Part shown: positions 28,248-38,838 of the stretch, piece after piece
How positions within the stretch are numbered: the stretch's first letter is position 1
Layout of the letters: each line of letters starts with the position of its first letter
Source of the DNA: Promethearchaeota archaeon
Lineage (GTDB): Archaea; Asgardarchaeota; Lokiarchaeia; Sigyniarchaeales; SOKP01
Length of the DNA stretch: 64,000 nucleotides
Assembly: GCA_016840165.1 (NCBI GenBank)
Contig: JAEOSU010000051.1
Location: forward strand, 1-64,000
Direction: 5' to 3'
Program-made: the position numbers and the translations under genes
Notes under the pieces: generated by a model
What the model was told of the DNA's origin: nothing
Databases searched by the model: none
Seen by the model: only the letters and a program-made list of their open reading frames with translations

Positions 28248-30263
28248 ATGAAATTTGTGAAATTATTTGAACTGTTTAAGATAAAGGATCTCGACATACG
28301 AAATCGAATCGTAATGCCTGCTATGGCGTTAAATTTTTCTCGAGACGGAGGAATAAATGATACAACAATTAATTTTTATTTAGAACGTGCCAAAGGAGGA
28401 GTTGGTTTAATTATAATAGGAGGTGCGGGAGTCGAAGCAAGAGGTGGAGGACCAACTATGTTTGCAATTTATGATGATAAATACATTCCTGGTTATACTA
28501 GGTTTACAGATACTATGCATAGCCAAGGTGCAAAGACTTTCGTCCAACTATACCATGCGGGAGCGTATTCTGGTATGCCAGATATGGTCTCCTCTTCGGC
28601 AGTTATGTCTAATCTTACAAGAAGGGTTCCTAAAGAATTAACTATTGATGAAATTAAGGTTGTTCAAGAAAATCATGCTCTAGCCGCAGAAAGAGCCTTA
28701 AAAGCAGGTTTTGACGGAGTAGAATTATTAGGAAGTGCAGGCTATCTTATCAATCAATTTTTAAGTCCCGTTACTAATAAAAGGACGGATGAATATGGGG
28801 GTTCTTTGGAAAACAGATTAAGATACCCTTTGGAATTAATCCAATTGGTGAAAGAAAGAGTAGGACAGAAAATGATTGTAGGAATGAGGATAGCTGGTGA
28901 TGATTTCGTACCTGGATCTAATACATATAAAGAAAGCGCTGTCTTTGCAAAGCATTATGTTGATGCAGGGATTGATTACATTAATGTAACTGGAGGTTGG
29001 CATGAAACCAGAATTCCTCAAATTCCTATGATGGTTCCACAAGGAGCCTATGCTTATCTGGCTGAGAATGTAAAAAATGTTGTTAATGTACCTGTATTCT
29101 CTAGTAACCGTATTAATAGTCCTCTTGTAGCAGAACAAATTCTTAGAGATCAAATGGCAGATGCTGTTTGTATGGGAAGAGCCCTTATCGCAGATGCTTA
29201 TTTACCTTTAAAAGCAAAACAGAATAAACTCTGGGATATTCGGAAATGTGTAGGATGTAATCAAGGTTGTTTTGATCATATTTTTACCGGAAAATCTGTT
29301 GAATGTATGAGAACTTATATGGTTTCAAGAGAGGGTAATATTGATCTTGATATCAAGACAAAACATCCAATGAAAGTCTTAATAATAGGCGCCGGTCCTG
29401 GTGGATTAGAAGCGGCAAGAATAACAAAAGTTTTGGGCCATAGTGTCACAATACTCGAAAAAAGATCTAGCCTTGGTGGTCAAGCTAATCTTTCGTGGGT
29501 GCCTCCTGGTCGACATGATATTCACGAGATTATGAATTATTATTCCGCACAAATAGAACATCTAGGAATTGAATTGCATCTAGGAGTAGAAGCAGATTTA
29601 GATTACATTAATAAATATCAACCTGATGTAGTTATTTTCGCGACAGGTGTTAAATATAATATCCCTGATATACCAGGAATAGATGGTAGTTTAGGGAGTG
29701 AAATTTATTTAGCTGAAAAAATACTTGAGGGAGAATATCCTATCGGAAAAAATGTTGTAGTGGTTGGTGGTTCAGCGACAGGAATAGAAACTGCTATTTG
29801 GGCGGCAGAACAAGGAGCACTTAATTCTGAAGTAGCAAAATTCATAGCATTTTATGATTTATTACCGAAAGACGAATTATTTAAACGATGGTTGAGAGGT
29901 AATCGTAAGGTTACCATCATTGATATGCTTCCTAAACTCGGTATGAGCATTGGAAGAACAACTAGAGGATTTTTGATAGGGCAACTAATGAAATTAGGAA
30001 TAAATAGTATCTTAGATGTTCAAATTAAAAAATTTGAAGGTAAAACTTTAATATATGAGCACGAGAATGAAATAAAAACATTACAAAATATTGACACTTT
30101 TATTTTAGCTACAGGCGTGGAACCTAATGATGATCTATTCAATAAGGTAAAAGAAACTAATCCTCCCTATAAGATTTTCAAAATAGGGGACTGCAAGGAA
30201 CCGCGAACCATGATGGAGGCAATTCATGAGGGCTTTAGTACTGCGTACAATCTCGATAAATAG
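28248..30263 (+). CDS. NADH:flavin oxidoreductase / 2,4-dienoyl-CoA reductase (FadH-like, OYE + Fe-S + FAD/NAD domains)
   Basis: TIM-barrel OYE N-terminus, CVGCNQGC...C cluster motif, IIGAGPGGLEAARI dinucleotide-binding motif. Confidence 0.92.
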   Translation: MKFVKLFELFKIKDLDIRNRIVMPAMALNFSRDGGINDTTINFYLERAKGGVGLIIIGGAGVEARGGGPTMFAIYDDKYIPGYTRFTDTMHSQGAKTFVQLYHAGAYSGMPDMVSSSAVMSNLTRRVPKELTIDEIKVVQENHALAAERALKAGFDGVELLGSAGYLINQFLSPVTNKRTDEYGGSLENRLRYPLELIQLVKERVGQKMIVGMRIAGDDFVPGSNTYKESAVFAKHYVDAGIDYINVTGGWHETRIPQIPMMVPQGAYAYLAENVKNVVNVPVFSSNRINSPLVAEQILRDQMADAVCMGRALIADAYLPLKAKQNKLWDIRKCVGCNQGCFDHIFTGKSVECMRTYMVSREGNIDLDIKTKHPMKVLIIGAGPGGLEAARITKVLGHSVTILEKRSSLGGQANLSWVPPGRHDIHEIMNYYSAQIEHLGIELHLGVEADLDYINKYQPDVVIFATGVKYNIPDIPGIDGSLGSEIYLAEKILEGEYPIGKNVVVVGGSATGIETAIWAAEQGALNSEVAKFIAFYDLLPKDELFKRWLRGNRKVTIIDMLPKLGMSIGRTTRGFLIGQLMKLGINSILDVQIKKFEGKTLIYEHENEIKTLQNIDTFILATGVEPNDDLFNKVKETNPPYKIFKIGDCKEPRTMMEAIHEGFSTAYNLDK

Positions 30264-30372
30264 AATATTTTTTATTTTTTTTTACTTATTTTTTTGAAGT
30301 ATTTTCTATTAAAAACCAAATTAAAAAAAAGGATATAGATAAAATTTATTTTTAGGATTTTTTTAATGCTTT

Positions 30373-31197
30373 TTACTCACCAGTGAACTTGGGTTCTCGT
30401 TTATGTAGAAATGCTGTAACACCCTCAATGACATCTTTAGATTGGGAATTAATTGCATAACCTAAATGCTCGAATTGAAGTCCTAAATTTAAAGGTGCTT
30501 GAGATCCATAATCAATAGCTTTCTTTATAACAAAAAGACTTTTAGTTGCGGCGTTCCCTATCCAAGACGCTTTTTGATGCACAAAATCTTCAAATTGTCC
30601 ATTATCTACAAGAAAGGATATTATTCCCCAGTTGTACATTTCTTCAGCACTATAATGTTCACCAAAATAGATCATTGTTTTTGTTCTAATCTTGCCAAGA
30701 TTTCTGATTAACCTTTGAGTTCCTCCATTTAATGGCGCAATTCCTCTTTTTATTTCAGGGAAACCAAATATTGAACGTTTCGATGCTATTATTATATCGC
30801 AAACTAATGCTAATTCAAACCCACCTCCTAAAGCGTACCCATCTACAGCTGCAATTAATGGTTTGGGAAAACTCTCTATGATGTCATAATATTTGTGTCT
30901 TATATACATCGCATGACATTGATCCATTAAGTTTTCAGGATCTATGGCAGGATGTCCACGGACAGATAAATCTGCTCCCGCTGAAAATGCTGGCTTTTTT
31001 GTATACTCTTTTGTCCCTCTTAGAACAACGCATCTTATAGACTTATCTAAAGCCATATTTTCAAGCGCTTCAGCTATCTCTCTCAAAGTAATGGTGTGTA
31101 AAGCATTTAATTTCTCAGGTCTATTTATTGAAATAATTGCATAATTATTTTCTTTATTTTGTTCAATTTTTATATGCTCAAATTGCTTTTCAGACAT
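30373..31197 (-). CDS. Enoyl-CoA hydratase
   Basis: ISINRPEKLNALHT, AAVDGYALGGGFELALVCDIIIASKRSIFGFPEIKRGIAP. Confidence 0.93.
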   Translation of the reverse strand: MSEKQFEHIKIEQNKENNYAIISINRPEKLNALHTITLREIAEALENMALDKSIRCVVLRGTKEYTKKPAFSAGADLSVRGHPAIDPENLMDQCHAMYIRHKYYDIIESFPKPLIAAVDGYALGGGFELALVCDIIIASKRSIFGFPEIKRGIAPLNGGTQRLIRNLGKIRTKTMIYFGEHYSAEEMYNWGIISFLVDNGQFEDFVHQKASWIGNAATKSLFVIKKAIDYGSQAPLNLGLQFEHLGYAINSQSKDVIEGVTAFLHKREPKFTGE

Positions 31198-31266
31198 AAT
31201 ATTTCGTATTTTTATAAAGTATTTTACTTTATCATATATAATTAATAATATTCAATAACATTTTTT

Positions 31267-31318
31267 AATAAATATACAATATCTATTTGTAGAGATTTTT
31301 TTTAAAATTGTATTTATT
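31267..31318. promoter_or_regulatory. Imperfect inverted repeat in the ECH-tetR divergent intergenic region
   Basis: AATAAATATACAAT (31267-31280) vs ATTGTATTTATT (31307-31318). Confidence 0.4.
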
Positions 31319-31340
31319 ATAATTCATATTTCATTGTCTT

Positions 31341-32084
31341 GTGAAAATAATGGCGAATCAAAACAAAAATAATATGAAAATAAAAAAATCAAGAAGTAGG
31401 TCTCCTGAAAAGAAAGCTCAACAATTTGAGCGAATTCTAGAAGCAGGTAAAAATCTATTCTCAGAAAAAGGACGAGAAGGCTTTAGTTTACGCGGATTAG
31501 CAAAAATTCTTGACATGAACCAAAATAATCTTTATAATTATGTTGAAAGTAAGAGAGAATTATGGATAGCTATTCGTAAGAAATTTTTTGAACAATATAG
31601 GGATGAAAATAGGACAATTATTAAAAATCACGATGGATCCACCGTTGATTTATTAGTAAATATATTTGGGCATTTTTTCAAATTTGCTGAAGAAGATTTT
31701 AGTGCATTTACTATGATGCACATTATTCCTTCACCACCCTCAGATAAGATAGGACCTTTTGAGAAGCAATATCAACCATTTAACTTTCTTGATGGAACAA
31801 CTAGAGTTATTCAGAAAGCCATAGATGAGGGTGAGATTAAAGAAAATAATGCGGCTCTACTCTCATTCTTCATATATAGTTTAATCTTAGGAGCTACCAT
31901 GATAGAAAGAACAATGCGAAATTTTGAGGAAAACAGTGATTATAAAGGTAAAGAAGCTGATGAAATGTTTCAGTTTGGTACTCAAGTGTTCACTAGCAAG
32001 GAATTTCGTAAATATGTATTACGCAAAATCCAATTAGGATTAACAGACCCCAATCTTATCGTAGATGAATCCGATTATAAATAA
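31341..32084 (+). CDS. TetR family transcriptional regulator
   Basis: N-terminal HTH: RILEAGKNLFSEKGREGFSLRGLAKILDMNQNNLYNYVESKRELW. Confidence 0.92.
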   Translation: MKIMANQNKNNMKIKKSRSRSPEKKAQQFERILEAGKNLFSEKGREGFSLRGLAKILDMNQNNLYNYVESKRELWIAIRKKFFEQYRDENRTIIKNHDGSTVDLLVNIFGHFFKFAEEDFSAFTMMHIIPSPPSDKIGPFEKQYQPFNFLDGTTRVIQKAIDEGEIKENNAALLSFFIYSLILGATMIERTMRNFEENSDYKGKEADEMFQFGTQVFTSKEFRKYVLRKIQLGLTDPNLIVDESDYK

Positions 32085-32119
32085 TAATAAATATCAATTA
32101 ATTTTTTTAAAAACTCAAG

Positions 32120-32139
32120 TTTATAACTATAGTTATAAA
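32120..32139. promoter_or_regulatory. 20-bp perfect palindrome TTTATAACTATAGTTATAAA, candidate operator
   Basis: Sequence equals its own reverse complement; lies between tetR and the ECH gene. Confidence 0.65.
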
Positions 32140-32219
32140 TAGACATCTATCATTAATTTTATTCATCAATCACTTTGCATTAAATGATATAAAATTAAAA
32201 ATATGAGTAAAGAATAAAA

Positions 32220-32972
32220 TTGATAGAAAAGGAATTTGAGACTGTTTTATATGAAAGTAAGAATAACATAGGTTATATTACTCTTAATAGACCAGAAAAA
32301 CATAATGCTTTGAGTTCTCAATTACTCGATGATATAGATGCTGTTTTTGATTATGCAGAAGCAGACGATAAAGCCAATGTAATAGTATTAAAAGGAGCAG
32401 GTAAAAGTTTTTGTTCAGGGTTTGATCTTAACCAATCTTATTATATTACACCTCCAGAAGGCGGTTGGAAATATAAAAATTCCTATGATATTTTAAACAA
32501 GAAAATATTTGCAAAATATCCAAGGATTTGGGATTTTCCTAAACCAACTATTGCTCAAGTTCATGGGTATTGTACTGATGCAGGTTGTTATTTACAACTC
32601 TTATGTGATATTACAGTAGCTGCTGATGATGCAGTTTTAGGTCATCCTGCTCAATTATGGGGCGGAGCACAAAGCTTGCCGTTATGGCAACTCTACTTGG
32701 GAGTTAAAAAAGCACGATATCTTCTTATGAGCGGAAGAAGAATTTCTGGAAAAGAAGCTGCGGAAATGGGACTAGTGAGTATTAGTGTGCCTCGAGAAGA
32801 CCTTGAAGCTGAAGTTAACAAGTTAGCTGCAGAGATTGCTAAAATACCGCCCGTAGGAGCTTTACATAGTAAGATCTCTCTGAACACAGATCTTAAGATA
32901 AGAGGTATTGGTGCTTTATTCGAATATTATGGTCAAATGAATCGATACTGGAGATTATTTCAAAAAAGATAA
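32220..32972 (+). CDS. Enoyl-CoA hydratase family protein (TTG start)
   Basis: ITLNRPEKHNALSSQLL, KGAGKSFCSGFDL, AQVHGYCTDAGCYLQLLCDITVAADDAVLGHPA. Confidence 0.9.
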   Translation: MIEKEFETVLYESKNNIGYITLNRPEKHNALSSQLLDDIDAVFDYAEADDKANVIVLKGAGKSFCSGFDLNQSYYITPPEGGWKYKNSYDILNKKIFAKYPRIWDFPKPTIAQVHGYCTDAGCYLQLLCDITVAADDAVLGHPAQLWGGAQSLPLWQLYLGVKKARYLLMSGRRISGKEAAEMGLVSISVPREDLEAEVNKLAAEIAKIPPVGALHSKISLNTDLKIRGIGALFEYYGQMNRYWRLFQKR

Positions 32973-33170
32973 CTAAATACTAATAAGAATTTTTAAGGAT
33001 TCTGTAATTTTTCTTTTTTATTCATTCAAGTAATTTCACCCTCTTTTTTTCTATAATTTTTTATATCATGGAACAAGCTAATATGTTTCTCCAGTTAATA
33101 AATAAGCTTAAAAACTGTAAATTGCTATGCATATGTTAAGAATATACTTAAAATAACAATATTTTCGTCG

Positions 33171-34304
33171 ATGTTATATAAAAAAGAACGACCCGCGATT
33201 TTAATGTTCAATGATGGTCGTTATTTCGAAGGCATCGGATTCGGTGCTACTAAGAAAGTCCATGGTGAAATTGTCTTTACAACTATTACGGGAGCAGGTT
33301 ATAATGAGACTCTTACTGATCCCAGTTATAAAGGACAAATTGTGGTAATGACTCACCCTTTAATAGGGAACTATGGTGTGCCAGCATGGGAAAAAGATGA
33401 AGTAGGTATTTGGAAATTTTTTGAATCGGATTCTATAAAGTTAAATGGGTTAATTGTAAATGAATGCTGTAAAAATCCTAGTCATTATGAAAGTGTTAAA
33501 ACTTTAAATGAATTTCTTTTAGAAGAAGACGTACCAGGAATTGAATGGATAGATACTCGTGCAATAACTAAGATCTTGCGTGAAGAAGGAGTTAAATTAG
33601 GATTATTAGCAGTATACAATCCAGGAGAACAACCAGATTTAGAAAAATTAAAAGAAGAAGCAAGAGAAGTAGAAGATCCTAACTTAAGAAATTTAGCCAG
33701 TGAAGTTTCTACTCAAGATGTGGTTCATTATAAGCCATTACAAATTAAAGGAAGGATTGTGGTATTGGATCTAGGGGTTAAATTAAACATATTACGAAAT
33801 TTTGTAAAAAGGCAGCTTGAAGTAATAGTAGTACCTCACTATTATAGTTATGAGCAAATTATAGCTTTAGATCCAAATGGAGTGTTCATTTCGAATGGTC
33901 CAGGCGATCCTGCAATATATAAAAATGCAATTGAAGTAACTCGCCAATTAATCGAAAATAACATTCCAACTATGGGAATATGCTTAGGTAATCAGATTAT
34001 TGGGTTGGCTGGAGGAGGGTCGTCTTATAAGTTAAAATATGGTCATAGAGGAGGCAATAAAACAGTTATTAATCCTTATACCAAAAGATGCTTTATTACT
34101 TCCCAAAATCATGGTTTTTGTGTTAAAGACTTCGAAAAGGGAGGGTTTAAGGAATTTCTAAAAAATATTGATGATGAATCCAATGAAGGGTTAATTCACG
34201 AACATAAAAAAGTATTAGCTGTGCAATTTCATCCCGAAGCATCCCCTGGACCTTTAGATTCCTTATATTTATTTGATAAATTTATTGAAATGATGGGGGT
34301 TTGA
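33171..34304 (+). CDS. carA: Carbamoyl-phosphate synthase small subunit
   Basis: FTTITGAGYNETLTDPSYKGQIVVMTHPLIGNYG; class I GATase MGICLGNQIIGLAGG; FHPEASPGPLD. Confidence 0.95.
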   Translation: MLYKKERPAILMFNDGRYFEGIGFGATKKVHGEIVFTTITGAGYNETLTDPSYKGQIVVMTHPLIGNYGVPAWEKDEVGIWKFFESDSIKLNGLIVNECCKNPSHYESVKTLNEFLLEEDVPGIEWIDTRAITKILREEGVKLGLLAVYNPGEQPDLEKLKEEAREVEDPNLRNLASEVSTQDVVHYKPLQIKGRIVVLDLGVKLNILRNFVKRQLEVIVVPHYYSYEQIIALDPNGVFISNGPGDPAIYKNAIEVTRQLIENNIPTMGICLGNQIIGLAGGGSSYKLKYGHRGGNKTVINPYTKRCFITSQNHGFCVKDFEKGGFKEFLKNIDDESNEGLIHEHKKVLAVQFHPEASPGPLDSLYLFDKFIEMMGV

Positions 34305-34307
34305 ATC

Positions 34308-37300
34308 TTGCCCTTGGATTCTTCTATAAAGAAAGCTTTGGTTCTTGGATCTGGTGGAATTAGAATTGGTCAAGCAGGAGAATTTGATTATTCAGGTAGC
34401 CAAGTATTGAAAGCTTTAAAGGAGGAGGGTATAAAGACGATATTAATTAATCCCAATATCGCAACCATCCAAACAGACCCTTTACTTTCTGATCAAGTCT
34501 ATTTATTACCGATTAATGTGAGATATGTAGAAGAAATAATTAAGAAAGAACGTCCTGATGGAATTTTATTGGCATTTGGGGGCCAAACTGCATTAAACGT
34601 CGGTGTCGAACTGCAACAGAAGGGAATTCTAAATAAATATAACATTAAGGTACTTGGAACACCAATCGAAGCAATAGAAGCGACAGAAGACCGAGATTTG
34701 TTTGTTCAAGCGATGAATAAGGCAAATGCGAAAGTATGTAAAAGTAAAGCAGTAACCTCCTTTAAAGAAGCCATGAAGGCAACTGAAGAAATTGATTTCC
34801 CTCTCATGATTCGAGTAGCCTACACGTTAGGAGGCAGAGGTTCGGGGATAGTTGACAATGTAAAGGATTTTGAGCGAATGGCAAAGAAGGGTTTAGCTCA
34901 ATCTCGAATCAATCAAATTTTAATTGAAGAATCTGTTTGGGGTTGGAAAGAAATCGAATACGAAGTTGTTCGAGATGCCGCTGATAATTGTTTTATTAAC
35001 TGTAACATGGAAAACATGGACCCTGTTGGGATTCATACAGGTGAAAGTATCGTCATAGCTCCTTCTCAAACTTTGACAAATGAAGAATACCACATGCTCC
35101 GTTCAGCTTCAATTCGGATAATTCGAGGATTGGGCATAATTGGCGAATGTAATATACAATATGCTCTCCATCCCTATTCCAAAGAATTTAGGGTTATAGA
35201 GGTGAATGCTCGCCTTTCTAGATCCTCCGCATTAGCCTCGAAGGCAACGGGTTATCCTCTTGCTTATATCGCTGCAAAATTGGCAATTGGATATACTCTT
35301 CCTGAATTGAAGAACAAGATCACAGGAATTACAACAGCATGTTTTGAACCCGCCTTGGATTATCTGGTTTTAAAAATACCGCGATGGGATCTTACTAAAT
35401 TTCAGAAAGTTGACCGAAAAATAGGTTCTCAGATGAAAAGTGTCGGAGAAGTCATGGCAATAGGGAGAACTTTTGAGGAAACTCTACAAAAGGCAATTAG
35501 AATGTTAGATATTGGAATGAGAGGTTTTGTCGTTAATGATTTGGAACCTATAGAAGATGTTAATGAGCTTAAGTATGCCTTACGGCATCCTACTGATTTA
35601 AGATTATTCAGAATTGCTGAAGCAATGAAGAAAAAGATCTCAATAGAAGAAATATATCGTTTAACTCGTATCGATCGCTGGTTTCTTTACAAATTAAAAC
35701 ATATAATCGAATTAAAACGACGATTACAAGATATTGAACTATTAGAATCAAGTGATGAAGAAAAAAAATATTGGCTAGAGCGAGCAAAACGATTCGGATT
35801 CTCTGATGGTCAAATTGCTAGACTAATGAATGTGGATACCATTTTCATAAGACAAATGCGGAGGAGGTTGGATATTCATCCCTTTGTCAAAAGAATTGAT
35901 ACTCTAGCTGCAGAATGGCCTGCTAAAACAAACTATTTATATTTAACTTATAGTGCTTCTGAACATGATATCGATTTTGAGAAAGAACATAGCTCAAATC
36001 TTAAGAAAGTTGTCGTTTTAGGGTCAGGAACCTATAGAATTGGAGCATCTGTTGAATTTGATTGGAGTTCTGTGAACTGTCTATGGGGTTTAAAAGATTG
36101 TGGAGTAGATCAAGCGATTATGATTAATTATAATCCTGAAACAGTTTCAACTGATTATGATATATCGGATAAGCTTTATTTTGAGGAGTTATCTGGAGAA
36201 AGAGTTTTAGACATATGCGAATTAGAAAGAGCATACGGAATTGTTGTATCCGCGGGTGGACAGATCGCTCAAAATTTAGCGTCCAAGTTTGCAAAATATT
36301 CTGAATTCTTCAGAAAAACGGGAATTCACATCTTAGGGACTCATGGAAATCGCATAGATATGGCTGAAGATCGAGCAAAATTTAGTGCTTTATTAGATCA
36401 ACTAAACATTCAACAACCACAATGGAAAATGTTGACTACAGTTCAAGAGGCTTTGGATTTTGCTAAAGAAGTAGAATATCCAATATTAGTAAGACCTTCA
36501 TATGTTTTGAGTGGGGCAGCAATGAGAGTATCTTATGATAAAGAAACATTAATCAAAACTCTTGATCTAGCAGCAACGGTGTCTAAAGAATATCCTGTAG
36601 TAATAACAAAATTCTTCACTAATGCTCGAGAAGTTGAATGCGATGGTGTTGCCGATGGAGAAAATGTATTTATTGGAGCAATAGTTGAACATATCGAAAA
36701 CGCTGGTGTACACTCTGGAGATGCTACCATGGCAATTCCACCTCAAACCATTGCTAAAAATACTATTCAAAAAATAGAGCACTATACTAAAAAGATTGCT
36801 TTAGCACTCAAAATAATTGGTCCATTCAATATCCAATATTTGGTAAAGAATGGAGAAGTTAATGTCATTGAATGTAATCTACGTTCAAGTAGAAGCATGC
36901 CTTACGTATCCAAAACGCGTGGAATCAATCTTATGAAATTAGCCGCAGAGGTGATTATGGGAAATAAAATCCCCGAACGTCTTTTAAATTTAGCATATGG
37001 AAATTATGTTGCAATTAAAGCCCCAATGTTTTCTTTTGTAAGATTAGATAAAGCAGATTACCTTTTAGGAGTAGAAATGAGTTCAACTGGAGAAGTGGGA
37101 TGTATCGGTGAAAATTTTCCTGATGCTTTAATGAAGGCTTTAGAATCTACTGAGATGCATATTCCTACTGAAGGTGGCAATATTCTTATTTCTGTAGGAG
37201 GAGAGAAATTGAAGGAAAAAATAGTACCATTAACGAAGAAGATAAAAAAATTAGGATTTACGATATTTGCTACGGAAGATACGAAAAGAACTCTAGAAAA

Positions 37301-37619
37301 AAATGGGATTGATGCCGTTAAACTTTATAAAGTACACGAGTACGGATTGGAGCCAAATATCATTCAATGTCTTCAAGAAGGGCGTATTGATATGGTGATT
37401 AATATTCCCTTGCCAACTACCGCGGAAGAGAAGTTTAAAATAATTATGCAAGATGAATATCAAATTCGAAGAACTGCGGTTGATTATAACATACCAGTAA
37501 TTACTAATTTTCAATTAGCTCAGGCTATAATTGATGCAATAGAACAAATACGAAATAAAAAAACTTCAATCAATTCACTGAATGAATACCATAAGGCCTT
37601 AAAAGAGATATACTGGTAA
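34308..37619 (+). CDS. carB: Carbamoyl-phosphate synthase large subunit (TTG start)
   Basis: VLGSGGIRIGQAGEFDYSGSQ, VIEVNARLSRSSALASKATGYPLA, two ATP-grasp halves, C-terminal MGS domain. Confidence 0.96.
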   Translation: MPLDSSIKKALVLGSGGIRIGQAGEFDYSGSQVLKALKEEGIKTILINPNIATIQTDPLLSDQVYLLPINVRYVEEIIKKERPDGILLAFGGQTALNVGVELQQKGILNKYNIKVLGTPIEAIEATEDRDLFVQAMNKANAKVCKSKAVTSFKEAMKATEEIDFPLMIRVAYTLGGRGSGIVDNVKDFERMAKKGLAQSRINQILIEESVWGWKEIEYEVVRDAADNCFINCNMENMDPVGIHTGESIVIAPSQTLTNEEYHMLRSASIRIIRGLGIIGECNIQYALHPYSKEFRVIEVNARLSRSSALASKATGYPLAYIAAKLAIGYTLPELKNKITGITTACFEPALDYLVLKIPRWDLTKFQKVDRKIGSQMKSVGEVMAIGRTFEETLQKAIRMLDIGMRGFVVNDLEPIEDVNELKYALRHPTDLRLFRIAEAMKKKISIEEIYRLTRIDRWFLYKLKHIIELKRRLQDIELLESSDEEKKYWLERAKRFGFSDGQIARLMNVDTIFIRQMRRRLDIHPFVKRIDTLAAEWPAKTNYLYLTYSASEHDIDFEKEHSSNLKKVVVLGSGTYRIGASVEFDWSSVNCLWGLKDCGVDQAIMINYNPETVSTDYDISDKLYFEELSGERVLDICELERAYGIVVSAGGQIAQNLASKFAKYSEFFRKTGIHILGTHGNRIDMAEDRAKFSALLDQLNIQQPQWKMLTTVQEALDFAKEVEYPILVRPSYVLSGAAMRVSYDKETLIKTLDLAATVSKEYPVVITKFFTNAREVECDGVADGENVFIGAIVEHIENAGVHSGDATMAIPPQTIAKNTIQKIEHYTKKIALALKIIGPFNIQYLVKNGEVNVIECNLRSSRSMPYVSKTRGINLMKLAAEVIMGNKIPERLLNLAYGNYVAIKAPMFSFVRLDKADYLLGVEMSSTGEVGCIGENFPDALMKALESTEMHIPTEGGNILISVGGEKLKEKIVPLTKKIKKLGFTIFATEDTKRTLEKNGIDAVKLYKVHEYGLEPNIIQCLQEGRIDMVINIPLPTTAEEKFKIIMQDEYQIRRTAVDYNIPVITNFQLAQAIIDAIEQIRNKKTSINSLNEYHKALKEIYW

Positions 37620-37672
37620 GTTAATTTATATATATTTTAAATATAAATAAAAAAAAGATAAGAATTTTTAAT

Positions 37673-38647
37673 TTATTTGCGTTGAATTTTTGTAAAAATC
37701 CATGGAACTAAAGTTACCAGTATGAATGATAGGATAAAATATTGCAGAAGATCCATAATATGATCAATAATAGAATCAAATTCGGGAAAGATAAGGCTTA
37801 ATCCGAAATAAAGTAGTAAAGTAATTGCGAGTCCAATAGCTAAATTAATAATTCTTTGAGTTGTTGATAAATTTGTTGGTTCATATTTTATTTTTTCCGT
37901 TTCAATAATGTATCCTAATGAAAGCCCCATTAAGCCCCCACATATTAATCCATAACTTTCTTCTGTAGTAGGAAAGATTAATATCGCTAATATGAATAAG
38001 AATATTGGAATAAATATAGAAAGTATAGCTTTAATTAAAAAAGAAAGACTACTGAGTTTTTCGGATACCTTTGGCTCAAGAAATATTAATAAGATAAGCC
38101 ATATAAATCCGATTGTTAATCCGCCCCAAACGTCCTGCAAGTCATGGACTCCTATAACTAATCGTGAACCTGCAATAAGATATAACAGAATTGCAAAAAT
38201 CCAAAATAATATTTTATTATCCTTGCGATATGCCTCATATGCTAAATATCCCCAACCCACTGCACCATTTTGTGCATGCCCTGAGGGAAAACCATTTCCA
38301 CTTTCGTTAGCTTTATAGTTTGTAGCAGGACGTGGATCTTGAAAGATATCTTTTAAAAAACTGCAAAAATAGTAAGAACTAAGGATACCTATAGCTAAAT
38401 TTTTTGCAAATCGTTTATCATATATGTACCAACTTGCCACGATAATCAAGAGGAATATTAAAACAAGGATTTTAGTGTCGATAACCGAAAAAATTGCAAA
38501 GGTGATATCATTATCAATAAAGAGATCATTAAAGAATAAATTAAAACCGGTTAAGTAGAGAATTAAACCAATTATAAAGGTAACTGCTGTTATCGCTAGT
38601 AAATATAGCATTAATTTACCATTAGATTTGTCATTCATTATTTTCAC
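37673..38647 (-). CDS. PAP2 superfamily membrane phosphatase
   Basis: KDIFQDPRPATNY, GFPSGHAQNG, SRLVIGVHDLQDVWGG. Confidence 0.9.
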   Translation of the reverse strand: MKIMNDKSNGKLMLYLLAITAVTFIIGLILYLTGFNLFFNDLFIDNDITFAIFSVIDTKILVLIFLLIIVASWYIYDKRFAKNLAIGILSSYYFCSFLKDIFQDPRPATNYKANESGNGFPSGHAQNGAVGWGYLAYEAYRKDNKILFWIFAILLYLIAGSRLVIGVHDLQDVWGGLTIGFIWLILLIFLEPKVSEKLSSLSFLIKAILSIFIPIFLFILAILIFPTTEESYGLICGGLMGLSLGYIIETEKIKYEPTNLSTTQRIINLAIGLAITLLLYFGLSLIFPEFDSIIDHIMDLLQYFILSFILVTLVPWIFTKIQRK

Positions 38648-38838
38648 ATTTATTTTTCTAAGAGAATATATTATTGGTTGATCATTTTTTGATAAAATTC
38701 TATATATAACTTTCCTTATTTTATACTATAAAAACATTAAAATTACCGGTTCTCTCCATAGAAAATAGAATGATTTGATTAATAGAAAGTTTGAAAAAGT
38801 TTAAAACACTAATATTTAAAATCGCTACAAAATGAGAT

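Noticed and set aside
37992-38318. 108-aa ORF opposite the PAP2 phosphatase gene
   Set aside because: Antisense to a protein with all PAP2 motifs.
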